Positions 31,306 to 41,798 of a stretch of 64,000 bases of DNA are shown here, one piece after another. Position 1 is the stretch's first letter. Every line of letters begins with the position of its first letter. A model generated the notes under the pieces. It saw only the letters and a list, made by a program, of their open reading frames with translations, was not told the origin of the DNA and ran no database searches. This DNA is from Nothopassalora personata (Eukaryota > Ascomycota > Dothideomycetes > Mycosphaerellales > Mycosphaerellaceae): assembly GCA_033816765.1 (NCBI GenBank), contig CM066292.1, forward strand, positions 4,464,001 through 4,528,000, written 5' to 3'. The position numbers and the translations under genes were made by a program.

Positions 31306-31510
31306 CATGTTGAACGCAGTATGTTCAACGCAGTATGTTCAACGCAGTATGTTCAACGCAGTATGTTCAACGCAGTATGTTCAACGCAGTATGTTCAACG
31401 CAGTATGTTCAACGCAGTATGTTCAACGCAGTATGTTCAACGCAGTATGTTCAACGCAGTATGTTCAACGCAGTATGTTCAACGTAGTATGTTCAACGCA
31501 GTATGTTCAA
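31306..31510. repeat. 14-bp minisatellite, about 14 units
   Basis: The unit TATGTTCAACGCAG repeats head to tail about 13.5 times from 31320, after one variant unit at 31306-31319 (TTGAA for TTCAA); one copy has GTAG for GCAG near 31484. Copies are otherwise identical, which points to recent expansion or homogenisation. Because 14 is not a multiple of 3, the long plus-strand frame through it is an artefact. Confidence 0.95.
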
Positions 31511-31646
31511 ACGTCAGGGACGAAGCGGGTCTGGTCTTGATGGAGAGAGCGATTTTGGTGGCGAAGTGAAGTGAAGACGGTAGTTCTAAAGGCCCGGCGG
31601 CAAGGATAACGGCGCAATTAGTCATCCAGACCGCGAGAACCTGCCA
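31511..31646. other. Intergenic, no gene seen
   Basis: Short spacer between the minisatellite and a weak minus-strand ORF. Confidence 0.3.
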
Positions 31647-32303
31647 TCATTGAACTTTCTCCCTCAATCCTCGATACAAGGCATCGTCATACGCACGCGC
31701 TGACCACTCTTGAATCAGAATCGGGACATCCCTTTCCTGCCCGGGAAGAGCTGAGCACTCCTTCACAACACTGCTAGTTTGAAGACATGTGATCGCTCGG
31801 GCGCACCGTGCTATCATCCAACTATCTTCTCGGGCTTGGTACGCGATGCCGGACGAGAGATTAACCAGAGGGGCGAGGTACAAGAGAGAAGGTCCTCTGC
31901 ACAATCGCCGCGCCGACTTCTCAGCTACAAGAAGATCATTTCCAGGACTATCTCTTCGCTCCGTATGGTTTCGGATTGAGGAACCGACTTGTACACGCGA
32001 CGCGGACGATATGCCTTTAAGGCAGGCGCAACGGTCTTGGCCATTCTTAAGCACATCCATGCTGCTTGGCGAGCGATGAGATCGGGAAACATTATACCGA
32101 AACATAACATCATCACTGCTTGGTTGCGGACATGCATTCTCCTCAGTAACGTTGAGTTGGAGTGATTCGAAGGCATGCGATGGAGGGCCGTCTGCCACGG
32201 CAGGCGTGCTTGCCGTGCCCCGAATGGGTAAATGCCTGACAAGCGACCTATATGTGCCAAGCGTGACACAATATTGACCTGAAACGCCCTCATAAGATGG
32301 CAA
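31647..32303 (-). CDS. Hypothetical ORF (218 aa), doubtful
   Basis: One uninterrupted frame. The last 80 residues (APLVNLSSGIAYQARED onward, ending WSARAYDDALYRGLREKVQ) look protein-like, with alternating helix-type composition. The first 130 are Ser/Arg-rich and less convincing. It might be the last exon of a decayed gene. No domain recognised. Confidence 0.3.
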   Translation of the reverse strand: MPSYEGVSGQYCVTLGTYRSLVRHLPIRGTASTPAVADGPPSHAFESLQLNVTEENACPQPSSDDVMFRYNVSRSHRSPSSMDVLKNGQDRCACLKGISSASRVQVGSSIRNHTERRDSPGNDLLVAEKSARRLCRGPSLLYLAPLVNLSSGIAYQAREDSWMIARCARAITCLQTSSVVKECSALPGQERDVPILIQEWSARAYDDALYRGLREKVQ

Positions 32304-32379
32304 AAGGCGTAGCTTTCAAAGGCCGTGCCAAAACCTCAGCTCACTTCACTTCTTCACTGTTGCACAAAGCATCTGCAGT

Positions 32380-33562
32380 ATGGCGAGGCTTCCGACTTTG
32401 ACCTCTCTCTTGGCACTGTGCTCCTTTGCCGCGGCTCAGTGTGGTTCAGGCTCACCTGACGTTAGCGTGACTGGCTCTAACGGCGCCTATGTTGCCACCG
32501 CCGGCTCTTCTGAAGTCTACTCTGGATCCGACTACCTTGCAGCGATCCAGGCTGCTATTGATGCTGCCAGCAGTGGACAAACGATCGTTGTCATTGCGTC
32601 AGGTTCCATCGGTGCAGGCACCATCTCTATTGACAGCGGCAAAACGTTCGAAGGCTGTGGCACGATAGACGTAGCCCTCAGGAACGGACGCGGTGCGATC
32701 GAAGTGCTCAACGCCGAAGATGTGCACATACCCTACCTCAGCATGACGGGCGATCCCTACTTTGGCCTGAGGTACGTTGTCGACGGAGGCATTCCATGAG
32801 GCGTGAATTGTGAGCAGCTGCCACACACTACTCAACTTGCTGCATCACCACAATTTCATCCGGAATCATGACTGACTTCATACTGCTTGCAGATTCTATG
32901 GTGTCAGCGGCCTCGTCCTCGGCGAGATTGATCTGAACTTGAGTGGTGGCATCGGGATCAGATTCGACCGCGATGAAGCTGCAAATCAGGACGTCACCAT
33001 GGGTACGATCACAGTCAATGGCGCCGGAAGCCATGCTGTAGAGACATGGAATATCGACGGACTCAAAATCGACTCCGTCATCGCACGAGACTGCGGCGAA
33101 TGCGGTCTGTTGCTTCAGAATACCATCAATGCAGAAGTCGGTCTCGTCGACGGCGACAATGTCGGGGCGAACACTGGCTATGCCACACTACGCTTCGCCA
33201 ATCGCAACGGACGCCTCGCCAGTGGAAGCTACGATACCAATGTCCGAATCGACAGCGTCAAGTCGAGAGGTGGTGGCCGCGGTGTATTCTGTGTCTCAGA
33301 ATCAGGTGGCGCCACAATTGGGAGCGTTGACCTTGCGGACAACGGTAACAACGCGATTCTTATCGAGAACTGCTACAACATCGACATTACAGGTACTGTT
33401 GACGGCGGAGGAGAGGTTCGCCTTGCTGCGCGGACCGAATTCGAGAACAACCGCGACATTACCTTGGACTTGGAAGTCAACAACAACAGCGTGCGAGAAG
33501 AGCCTTGTGGCGAGAACAGCAACATTTCCATCACGGGCGACGCCTCAGTCAACATTTGCTAA
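32380..33562 (+). CDS. Secreted right-handed beta-helix protein
   Basis: 353 aa from exons 32380-32771 and 32893-33562; the 121-nt intron has GTACGT and TTGCAG ends and joins GLR-FYGVSG in frame. A signal peptide is clear (MARLPTLTSLLALCSFAAAQ, cleavage near 20). The body shows pectate-lyase-like fold features: an early IQAAIDAASSGQTIVVIASG, then short repeating turns with Asn/Asp ladders (NAEDVHIPYLSMTG, IDLNLSGGIGIRF, CGECGLLLQNTIN, NNAILIENCYNIDITG, DITLDLEVNNNS). Six or so cysteines are spaced as in extracellular proteins. It probably acts on or binds polysaccharide outside the cell; the substrate cannot be assigned. Confidence 0.75.
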
Positions 33563-35860
33563 AGTAGTGAAGGAAGCATTAAGCAGTGCATTGGTACCAT
33601 GCCGTGGCTCACGGTAGCCAGTTCTATCTGAGAAGGCAGCTTTTTCTCTTCATTCTGGAGCGCTCTCTACAGCAACCTTCCCCATAGAATTGTGATGTCA
33701 CGGGACCGTAGATGGACTCGTGGATGGCAATTCCGACGATCTTGTCCAAAATTGTCTTACGCCAGTGTAGGATGGCGCTCCGCAGACGATCTCGGAGGTG
33801 CTTCCTCAGAGCAAGACCTCTGATCTTCTTTCCGTTGATGCTCTGTAGCTTGTGGATGCTTTCGTCGAAGCTTGAAATGGAGTCTCGGTGGGTAGCGCGA
33901 AAGATGTCGGCAGGCTCTGTCGCGATGGATGTGACCATCACGACATCTCGCGAGTTGTTTGCATCTTGGGCTCTTCAGTATGTCGGCGAGTCGTACGTGC
34001 TCGAAGCACTCGCGACAAACCATTTCCTTTCCTGCTCGCTGTCTCAACTCCCATCTTCCTCCTCGTCCTTTTCGCCGTAGCTTAGAGGAGCTCCTTGGAC
34101 ACTGCCATTGCATTCATAAGTCTCGGGATCATAATTAGCAGAATTCCCTGAGCAGGCGCCGTAGGCGTGATTTTTGCAGAGTACGCCCAAGCAGACGTAG
34201 CATGCCTCATTTAGGACCGGACTCGAACCCATGCAGTCGTCTGCTGTCTTTCGCCGCCACTTGAGCGCAGCGCTGGTGCGCGGTTGGGTGGCAGCTACGA
34301 AGGCTGAGGAGGAAGAATCGGAAGGATGCCGCTGAGAGTTGCTATACGATAATAGTCAATGCGGGCTTCTTCGAGTAGTGCAAACGAATTTCATGTGCGT
34401 CGCAGCCACTCGATCTCAGACGCTGGGGCTTCATATATACCGAGCTTTAGCTTTCTCTGTACAACGCACGACCCTGCAGTCGATGACAGAGGACTTCGAC
34501 GCCTGAGCCAGAACGAACAGACAATGATCAATATTTAGCACGAGATGTCGTGTGCGCTGGGAGCTGGGCGAGGTTACAGGGCGAACTTCAAAGGTTGGAA
34601 CTCTGAGTTTCCGAGCTAGTGTCTTGGCAGGACTTCATGTGAACGACTGCAGCACGCCACACGATCTGCAGTCCTCCCGAACAAGGGCCGAATCCACTTA
34701 GACTAAGATCCAAGGGATCCCAATAATTACTCTCGCTAGACGCAAGAGGTACGGAGTGATAGGATGTTGCATGGTACATCTTCTCTGCCGTCGAGCACTC
34801 TAGAGTTATCGTTGCTCGAGGACCAATGGAGGGCGTGGTTTTCTGTGTGTGACGTACCTGTATCGCCTTCATGGCACCTCACAAAGCTGGTTAGTTGCGA
34901 GCACCTGCTGGACATGTCATGCGATGAAGGGCAAGAACTTGATCATGAGCAAAATTGAAACAAGCACGAGGCACAACACCACCAGCTGGAATGGCGCGCT
35001 CGTACCGTGAAGTACTCCAGGGTCTCGTCAGCTACAGTGGATTCCTCTTGCTGCTTCGATTCTGCTCTTAGTAACTTCGGACTAGTGCAAGGCTCTGTAT
35101 CGCCGGTATGCCACGCCAAACAGCCAATTAGTTGCGAATGGCTGCTGGACACGTGATGTGGGTGCAGGCGAAGGGGTATCCGAAGAGTCGCGGCGACACA
35201 GCAGGTAGCACGTCCGCACCGACTAGGTCGTCTAGGACCCTGCTGCAGTCATAGTGGGAGCGACAAGCTGTTGCGTCCGCGTTCTGTCTATAAATAGAGG
35301 TGGCCGTTGTCGGTTCTTTTCTGCTGGCTCTTGTCTCTTCCTGTGGTTGGCCTTCATCGAAGTGTCTTTGACTGGCTCTTGTCTCTTGTCTTGTGTGGTG
35401 GAGATGGAGAAGTGGGTGCCGCGACTCTGTCTATCAGCACCGTGAACGCGCGAAGGTAGAGATCTGGTGTCGCGTCGCCTTTGTGGTCGAGGAGAAGAAG
35501 AACAGATTCGCGAAGCGGAGGGAAAGATATTGATGTCTGCAAAAGGGCGCGAGAAGCGGGAAGCGTTGGCAGATTCGACACCTGCACGTGGCACGTGTGC
35601 TGATTTTAAGTGAATGAAGCTCGAATTTGAGACTTTAGGCACGTGGTCATCGATGAGCCGAACCCCGAACACTAGGAACGGAGCGCGCGACCCTCTTGCG
35701 CTCAGACAGCGGGCTCGAACTGCTGTGAATGTAAAGAAAGTCATCTTGACGATGTATACACAATAAATGGACAGAACAACACAGAGCTCGTACCGTCATT
35801 GCCATTGGGTATCATGCACGAAGAAACATAGCAAAAAGCACACTCATACCTATCGTCTCA
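33563..35860. other. Long intergenic stretch with decayed frames and repeats
   Basis: No secure gene. Minus-strand frames at 33624-33941 and 34044-34232 read partly like protein (the second Cys-rich) and could be pieces of one spliced gene, but I find no consistent junctions. A roughly 65-bp sequence occurs twice, diverged (34858-34922 and 35095-35158). A TATAAATAG box at 35290 stands before two copies of a 16-mer, CTGGCTCTTGTCTCTT, at 35324-35339 and 35372-35387. A 170-aa minus frame at 35232-35744 looks like composition noise. Confidence 0.45.
34858..35158. repeat. Diverged 65-bp direct repeat (two copies)
   Basis: 34858-34922 and 35095-35158 both begin CTGTATCGCC and share TTAGTTGCGA and the CTGCTGGACA block in the same order, with scattered substitutions. 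About 170 bp of unrelated sequence lies between them. Confidence 0.55.
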
Positions 35861-36979
35861 TCATAGCTCCAGCTCCATCTCCTCCACCTCCATACCACAC
35901 TCATTGCACCTCTTCTTCACCATGCCCGTTTCAGGATCATCCACGCTCCGTCCCCATTCATGCTCATGCTTCCCACCTCCAAGAGTATCACCAAACTCTC
36001 CACCGCCTCCACCTCTGGCACGCTTGTATGCATCCACTCGCGTCCTCTTCTTCAGCTCCTGCAGCTTATTCTTGAACCTCTTCTCCTTCCTATCCTTGGC
36101 GTCTTTCTGCCGCTTCTCAAACTCCTCGTCCAACGCTTCTGGACTTCCCCATTTCTTGTCGGAGAAAGCGTATTCTTCAATCTGACATCGTAGATACAGC
36201 ATCATGCTGTTCCAATGCGCTTTGTGGGGATTCGGCTTTTCGAGATGTGGAAGTAGTTGTTCGTCTTTCAGCTCTGGGTCCGTCAAGAGATAGTCCTCCT
36301 TTGCCTCTGTCTTTGTCAAGAGAGAGTACTTCTCTGGATACTTGTCTTTATCGGTATTGCAGACTTGGATGTGAAACACTTCGTCCCACTGCCAGTCGAT
36401 CTCTAGACTACCACACTCCCGACACTTTTTTGCGTTCTCCTTGAAGAGTGACAATCCTGGTTCGTACGGCCCGGCTCGCTGATTCCGGAGGCGTCGCTGT
36501 AGTTGCTGTGTCTCCCACTCTTTCAGCGACATATGTGCTGGCTTACCGTCCGCGTCTGGAGCGTTCAAGGTCTTGTTGTGCGGATCATCCTCATGTGTCA
36601 TGAAGCCACCTTTCGTGTCTGTCATCTTGCTGAAGTCGTATTCCACATACTTCTGAAACTTCCGAGCAGGACGTATGTCGGTATCTGCGGATTGTGCCAG
36701 GCCATTGTTGCTGTTGGGCTTGTTGGTAGTGCGGGCGTCTCTGCTGTTGGCTGGGACATTCCTGTCCACTATCGCTGCATGTGCTCGCTTTTGGCCGGCG
36801 ACAGGATATGGTGTTGTTGTGCTGGGAGCTTGCCTACTCGACGCCGCCTCCTGCTGTGATCGAAGTGCTTTGGCTCGTAAACGGGACTCTTCCATGCGCC
36901 GGACTTGTTCAGGCGTGATGGGTGGTTTCGCGGTCCCCGTTGGCCTTGGCGGCGTCTTCGGTCGCTCTGCGTCCGCCAT
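35861..36979 (-). CDS. RAD14: DNA damage-recognition protein Rad14/XPA
   Basis: 372 aa, intronless. XPA/Rad14 verifies lesions and organises the nucleotide-excision-repair incision complex. Visible: a polar N-terminus, the CRECG pair of the zinc finger (about residue 190), the conserved core EKYSLLTKTEAKEDYLLTDPEL, LPHLEKPNPHKAHWNSMMLYLR, and the final KKWGSPEALDEEFEKR, all in the usual order. Unusual: the second half of the zinc finger reads VCNTDKDKYPEKY, so the fourth metal ligand, Cys in yeast and human proteins, is Asp here (codon GAT). A further C-x2-C pair close to the C-terminus (KKRCNECGMEVEE) is present. Confidence 0.93.
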   Translation of the reverse strand: MADAERPKTPPRPTGTAKPPITPEQVRRMEESRLRAKALRSQQEAASSRQAPSTTTPYPVAGQKRAHAAIVDRNVPANSRDARTTNKPNSNNGLAQSADTDIRPARKFQKYVEYDFSKMTDTKGGFMTHEDDPHNKTLNAPDADGKPAHMSLKEWETQQLQRRLRNQRAGPYEPGLSLFKENAKKCRECGSLEIDWQWDEVFHIQVCNTDKDKYPEKYSLLTKTEAKEDYLLTDPELKDEQLLPHLEKPNPHKAHWNSMMLYLRCQIEEYAFSDKKWGSPEALDEEFEKRQKDAKDRKEKRFKNKLQELKKRTRVDAYKRARGGGGGEFGDTLGGGKHEHEWGRSVDDPETGMVKKRCNECGMEVEEMELEL

Positions 36980-38321
36980 GTTGTGCTGTGTACCGGCCAG
37001 GATTGTGGGAAGATGAGAAGCAAAGTCGCAGCCTTAAGATGTCGCATGGTGGCGATGTCATTCACGCTCGGACACAAGACCTTTAACCCGATTGGTGCTG
37101 ATACAGCGGAGAAATGTCCGGTGCAGTCAACCATGCCATGCTCTTGTCCTTCCACGACCTACACGACTTCACTTCAACGCACGGTGCCCATATGATACAG
37201 CTGTTGCGGCGATGCTGTACGTACGCCAGTACATGAACGTGACTGATGCACTGCGGCCACGGTGATAAACCCCGACTCTGAGCTCGTGGAAAGCACACTC
37301 ATACCACGATTTCTTCGTGAGTCGCCCCCCACTGCATCCAATACACAAGCATACGCACTATTCGCTACAACAAGCCCCGTCTCCACTTTCATGCTCCGGG
37401 CTTGCATGATCTCGCTTGGGCCATCGCGCGCGCGCACGGCAAGCCAGTGAGTACATTGATATTTCTCCGATGCCTAACATCCAACATTGTGAATCACTGT
37501 GACAGCACCAGGCGAGCAAGGAAACGCGGAGCGTGGCTGCAACGACGCCTGCGTCGACGATGACCACATCACAATGCTTCGCAGCTCACATATCCGCTGA
37601 TCTAAGCGATGCCTCGGTGGCGCTGACCGGACGGACTGGAGACTGAGCCAAGCTATATGCCGATGAAGGACAAGCTAAGTCGCTGTACATTGAAATCAGG
37701 ACGAAGCTGCATAACATCTTCGAGCTGAGAGAGTGGGTGAAGCAGACTGATTCTGCCACCAGAGCCAAAAAAAGTCTTCGTGGCATGTCCAGTGAGCGAG
37801 GATGCTGAGGGTACGCCTCTCGCTGGACATCACATTTGTGCGAGCTGTTTGAGATTTCAGCGAGCTCGATGATTTGACACCGGATCGAGCGGATGGATTT
37901 TGCATTGGCCAGCACCAGGCAATGCTCAAAGCCAACTTCTCCTGTCTAGGCCAGACAGACAAGACTCCATCCGCTGCGGCATCCATTGCGGCATATTTCG
38001 TGCCTCATGCTCAGGCGCCGGTACCAGAGACTCTGCAGTCTTATGGGTGGCACAGGGGCAAGATGAGAACACCTGATGTGGTAACGTGGGATCAAGCTGG
38101 TCCGTAGTCGATGACTTTCCACAACGGAAAGTGGCTGACGGGACCATCCAGATGCCCTGGTCAAATCGGCGACGATTGATCGAATCTGAGTCGACAAGGT
38201 CGTCCGACTATACTTTTCAGTGGTTGAGGCGGTGTACCAGTGGCCTTTCAATTGATGTCCGGCTTCGAATAATGTCCCTTTAACCAGCTTTAGCTCGTCT
38301 CGATTTACTGACCGGTCCTCC
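36980..38321. other. Intergenic, no gene seen
   Basis: 1.3 kb with no convincing coding signal on either strand. A short CG-alternating run (CGCGCGCGC) is at 37426-37436. Confidence 0.5.
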
Positions 38322-39347
38322 TCAAGGCTCAATCGGTCCTTCCTTGTTCCACATCCTCGGCAGGTAGAACTTCGTGTTCTCATACACCAAGAACGTAACG
38401 CAAGTCGACGGCAGCACTCGTATCAGGTTCGGCGCCAATCCCTTGTAGAATCCCCTCATCCCCTCCTTCCGATAAATCTGCACCACAACATCCCTTACAC
38501 CCTTGTACTTCTTCGCCGCATCGTAGGTCTGCAGCCGTGATCTCACGACCTGGTAGGGATAGGTAATGCTGCCGGCGAACATCTTACTGGCCGCACTGAG
38601 GCTCAAGTAATCCAAATTCGTCAGACCCTCCTTCCCACCCTTCCTGCTCAAAGCCCAATGGTTCTTCAACTGCTCGTACGCCATGAACTGGATAGCCCCA
38701 TGGCTCACTCCAAACAGGCTCGGCACCAATCCTCGATAGAATCCCCGCACACCCTCCGCCCTGTACAGCGCCGCGGTACCGTGGGCGATGCTTCTGTATG
38801 CTCCCGGCGCATTCTTCGCAGTACTCAGCATCCTCGTCTTGATCACCCAGATCGGGTTTGTCGCAACAGCCGTCAGAACTCCAGAGATGCCACTAGCAAG
38901 AAAGTAGTCCGACGACTTCAGCACGTGCTGTCTGTCCCCGCCCTGTGATACCTGCCGCGCTGCTCTTACGAGATCCTTGATGTTCCCATACCACATGAAG
39001 TACAATGCCCAACTAACGCTATTGCCAATCATATTCGGCATGAGTCCCCTATAGAATGCCCGCACGACTGCCTGTGAATCCTTGATCAAGGTGGACCGTA
39101 CTCGCACCATATCCTCGCTCGGCCCGTGGAGGGCTTCATTGGCGATCTGGCGGACCATGCGGAGTGTGTTGCCTGGTCGTGTGGCATTTTGGCTGTTGAT
39201 CTGGAGGCGGGTCTTGACCACGTCGAAGGGGTGGACGACTAGGGTGCTGACTACGCCGGCGGTGAAGCCTGCGGCGGACTCGACTAGGGAGGGTGAGAGG
39301 GCGACGGTGGGTTGTCGGCCTTCGAGTGGTGGGTAGACTCGAGGCAT
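38322..39347 (-). CDS. Mitochondrial carrier, FLX1-like (FAD/folate group)
   Basis: 341 aa from ATG 39347; the frame is open further upstream to 39533, but the family starts here. Inner-membrane carrier with three tandem repeats of about 100 residues, each with the P-x-[DE]-x-x-[KR] signature: HPFDVVKTRLQ (about 37), NPIWVIKTRML (about 165) and YPYQVVRSRLQ (about 275), and the matching GFYRGL/GFYKGL ends. The W in NPIWVIKTR is typical of the FAD, folate and NAD carriers of this subfamily. I call it FLX1-like; the exact substrate is inferred. No introns seen. Confidence 0.88.
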   Translation of the reverse strand: MPRVYPPLEGRQPTVALSPSLVESAAGFTAGVVSTLVVHPFDVVKTRLQINSQNATRPGNTLRMVRQIANEALHGPSEDMVRVRSTLIKDSQAVVRAFYRGLMPNMIGNSVSWALYFMWYGNIKDLVRAARQVSQGGDRQHVLKSSDYFLASGISGVLTAVATNPIWVIKTRMLSTAKNAPGAYRSIAHGTAALYRAEGVRGFYRGLVPSLFGVSHGAIQFMAYEQLKNHWALSRKGGKEGLTNLDYLSLSAASKMFAGSITYPYQVVRSRLQTYDAAKKYKGVRDVVVQIYRKEGMRGFYKGLAPNLIRVLPSTCVTFLVYENTKFYLPRMWNKEGPIEP

Positions 39348-39666
39348 TGCTGTGGTGGTACCGGAGAGGTTGAGGTGATCATGCTTGCATAGCAAAGAAA
39401 TGTTTGTGGGCGCAGCGCACGCCAGAGCTCGTGAATGAAGCACAAGTTGGAAGTGGGTGAATGGATTTGTGCATCGAGAGGATGTAGCGTCGGAGTTCGG
39501 CTGAGTGGGATGCATCACCGAGCAAGCACGCACAGCACGTACGTCAAGGCTTGTTGATAGGGACTCAGGAAAATTGATTCAGCATATGATCTTGTTATGC
39601 CATCTTCGACGTGCGTTCGGCACATCTTCTATACGTCTATGTGTAGTCGTCTTAACGTGTATTTGT

Positions 39667-41309
39667 TCAAGCCTTGCCATCGCAAAAGCTGACGACGGCC
39701 CACTTGCCGCTCCAAGCCCACTTACGGGCGCCGGTATCACCCCCGCCGCCCTCCATAGCTCTGAGCTCCTCGTCCTTGCCTTGAGGCAGTCCGACCACAA
39801 CATCTGCCTTGCATGTTCGCAATGCTAACACGCGAAGACCAGATGACGGACCAAGTGGGCCCAGCGCCTCTGTCCACGACGTAGCAGGATCCCATCTTAC
39901 ATCACCTGTAAGCTTGCGGTAGTTGAGATCACCCTTGAAGATGACCAGCTCGCTCTCTTTGAGGTCCTCGTACAGCTTTGGCGATGTCTTGGGCAGGCGC
40001 CAGTAGCTTCCTCCCTCTGTCCAGAACACGTTGGGTCGCAGGACGATCTGGCCTTCTGCGTAGAGAGTGCTCCAGTTCTGGAATAGCGCCTGCAAGTCTT
40101 GAGACTCCTTATCAGACAACGGCTGTGGAGTGACACCTCGCGCTTGATCATCCTCTGAGGGCGTCTCGTAGAAGTTCTTGGCGTCCATCAGCACGTTGAA
40201 GAGATCTGAAAAGTCCTTTGGTATGACATCGGACACGAACCACGGGATGTTCTTTGGGTGAAGAACAATGTGAGTGGCAAGTCCTGACTGTAGCAGGTAC
40301 CCCGCAAGGATGAGGTCGACGAAGACTTCAAAGCCTGCATTGTCTAGCACAATGTCGACGCGGCGCTCCTTATTGCCAGCCTGCTTGGCGCTTTTGAGTG
40401 TTGCAAAGGCTTCAGGAAAGTTGTTGATGAGGATCTTGTCCTCATTTGCCTTGCGTGCGTTTGAGCCCTGGAGCTTTTGGATGTCGTCGTAGCTGAGGTT
40501 GGTGAGAAGGGACAAATCGGTGGCATTGCCCCACAGACAGATCTCGCACATCTCGATGAAGAGTGCTTTCTCGGCTTCTGCACGCTCTTCTTCAGAGGCA
40601 TTTGCTAGCGCTGACTGATCAGACTGTAGCTGCTTGGTCAGGTCGTTGTATCGTGCTGCAAGCTCGAGGACTGCTGGGCGAGATGAGCGAAATGTGGACA
40701 GCTTCTGTTTCGAGAAGACATCGTAAGACTTCCAATATTGGGACTTGCGAAATAGCGTGGCCATGCGGCTAGATATGTCAGTATCTGTAGGGCCTGCGAG
40801 GACCGGAGCTCATCATTACCGATATAGGTAGCACTCAGCGTAGAGCCATGCTACATCGTGCCATTTGGGGTTGCCACGTTGCTCTAGCTCCTTGTTGTAC
40901 GACTCAATGTCTGGATCGCCATCTTCGGGCAGAGGGCTAGAATATGTCAGGATAAGGTCCGAATAAGCACGACACAAGTTACCTCAATTGACGGTTGTGC
41001 TGCAGCTCATATTTGAGCGTGGCAAGGCCGTTTGTGATCTGCTTGCCTTCCTCAAGCTTCTCATCACTTTCCTTTCCAGCCGCTCTGTGCACATCATCGA
41101 TGGCTTGCGTCTAGCAATGCATCAGCCTCGTTTCACCTGCTCCATGGCTGAGACATGGGATACCAGGATCGTCGGCCATCTCTCTCTTGCAGAAATGAAC
41201 GCGAATGATGTTGGGTCGGCGGTGCTTGATGGCGCTACTTGGGCGTCAGTCGATGGACTAGCATTACCGCAATGCAGATAGACGTACGGACTTTCGGGTC
41301 GTACTCCAT
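39667..41309 (-). CDS. DUF89/ARMT1-like damage-control phosphatase
   Basis: 480 aa from five exons: 41309-41288, 41237-41164, 41110-40983, 40936-40820 and 40768-39667, all joining in frame. The reconstructed N-terminus contains the family block [27 protein letters not shown]. Metal-dependent phosphatases of this family (yeast YMR027W, human ARMT1) hydrolyse reactive phosphorylated sugars or nucleotides. Visible: [21 protein letters not shown] (the metal-binding Asp-Asn), [13 protein letters not shown], and [15 protein letters not shown] near the C-terminus. Length fits the family. Confidence 0.9.
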
Positions 41310-41798
41310 CTTATCTATGTTCAAGGAAGTGGTCGGACACAGATTTTGTTGCTATGACGATTTGTCTTTCCGTCATTGATGCCTCAGGCATCAGTGCATC
41401 TTCGGCTCAGTGTCCAACAATGGTTGCTGTTTACAGGCTCCCAGAGCAACGCGTCTCACATACTGGTCTAACCTAACAACCGCTTCTGCGGAACATCGCG
41501 AGTCCGCGAAAAGTGCTACAGTGGATCTCTATACGCCCGCTGAGATGCCATATGCCGTCAGCCTCGGAAGTGCTCAGCCTGCTCGGCTGGTCGTTCAGCA
41601 GCCTCGTTGTCTAGTGGGGGCAGTGCCTTGGAGACACGCAAGCCTGCCTATGTATCTAAACTTGAACCTGGTACTACGCGGCTGTCTCAACAACTGTTTC
41701 TCTATTTACATGCGAGACACTCCTGCTTCCTACGCATACATTAGAACTTACTGCTAGCTGACCATACTGCCACTACATCACAACATACAGCAATCAAC
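41310..41798. other. Intergenic, divergent promoter region
   Basis: Between the DUF89 gene (minus) and the MARVEL gene (plus). Nothing recognisable. Confidence 0.45.

Noticed and set aside
31306..31510. Possible CRISPR array
   Set aside because: Units are contiguous with no unique spacers, and the DNA is a fungal nuclear genome.
31247..31569. Plus-strand ORFs with a 14-residue repeat (MFNAVCSTQYVQRS)
   Set aside because: Produced by the 14-bp minisatellite, which gives an open frame with a 42-nt period; no start context, domain or flanking coding signal.
33624..34232. Possible spliced, partly Cys-rich gene on the minus strand
   Set aside because: Individual frames look partly protein-like, but no consistent set of splice sites joins them; left in the intergenic note.
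35232..35744. 170-aa minus-strand ORF
   Set aside because: Arg/Ser-rich with no domain or hydrophobic pattern; it crosses a TATA box and a direct repeat.
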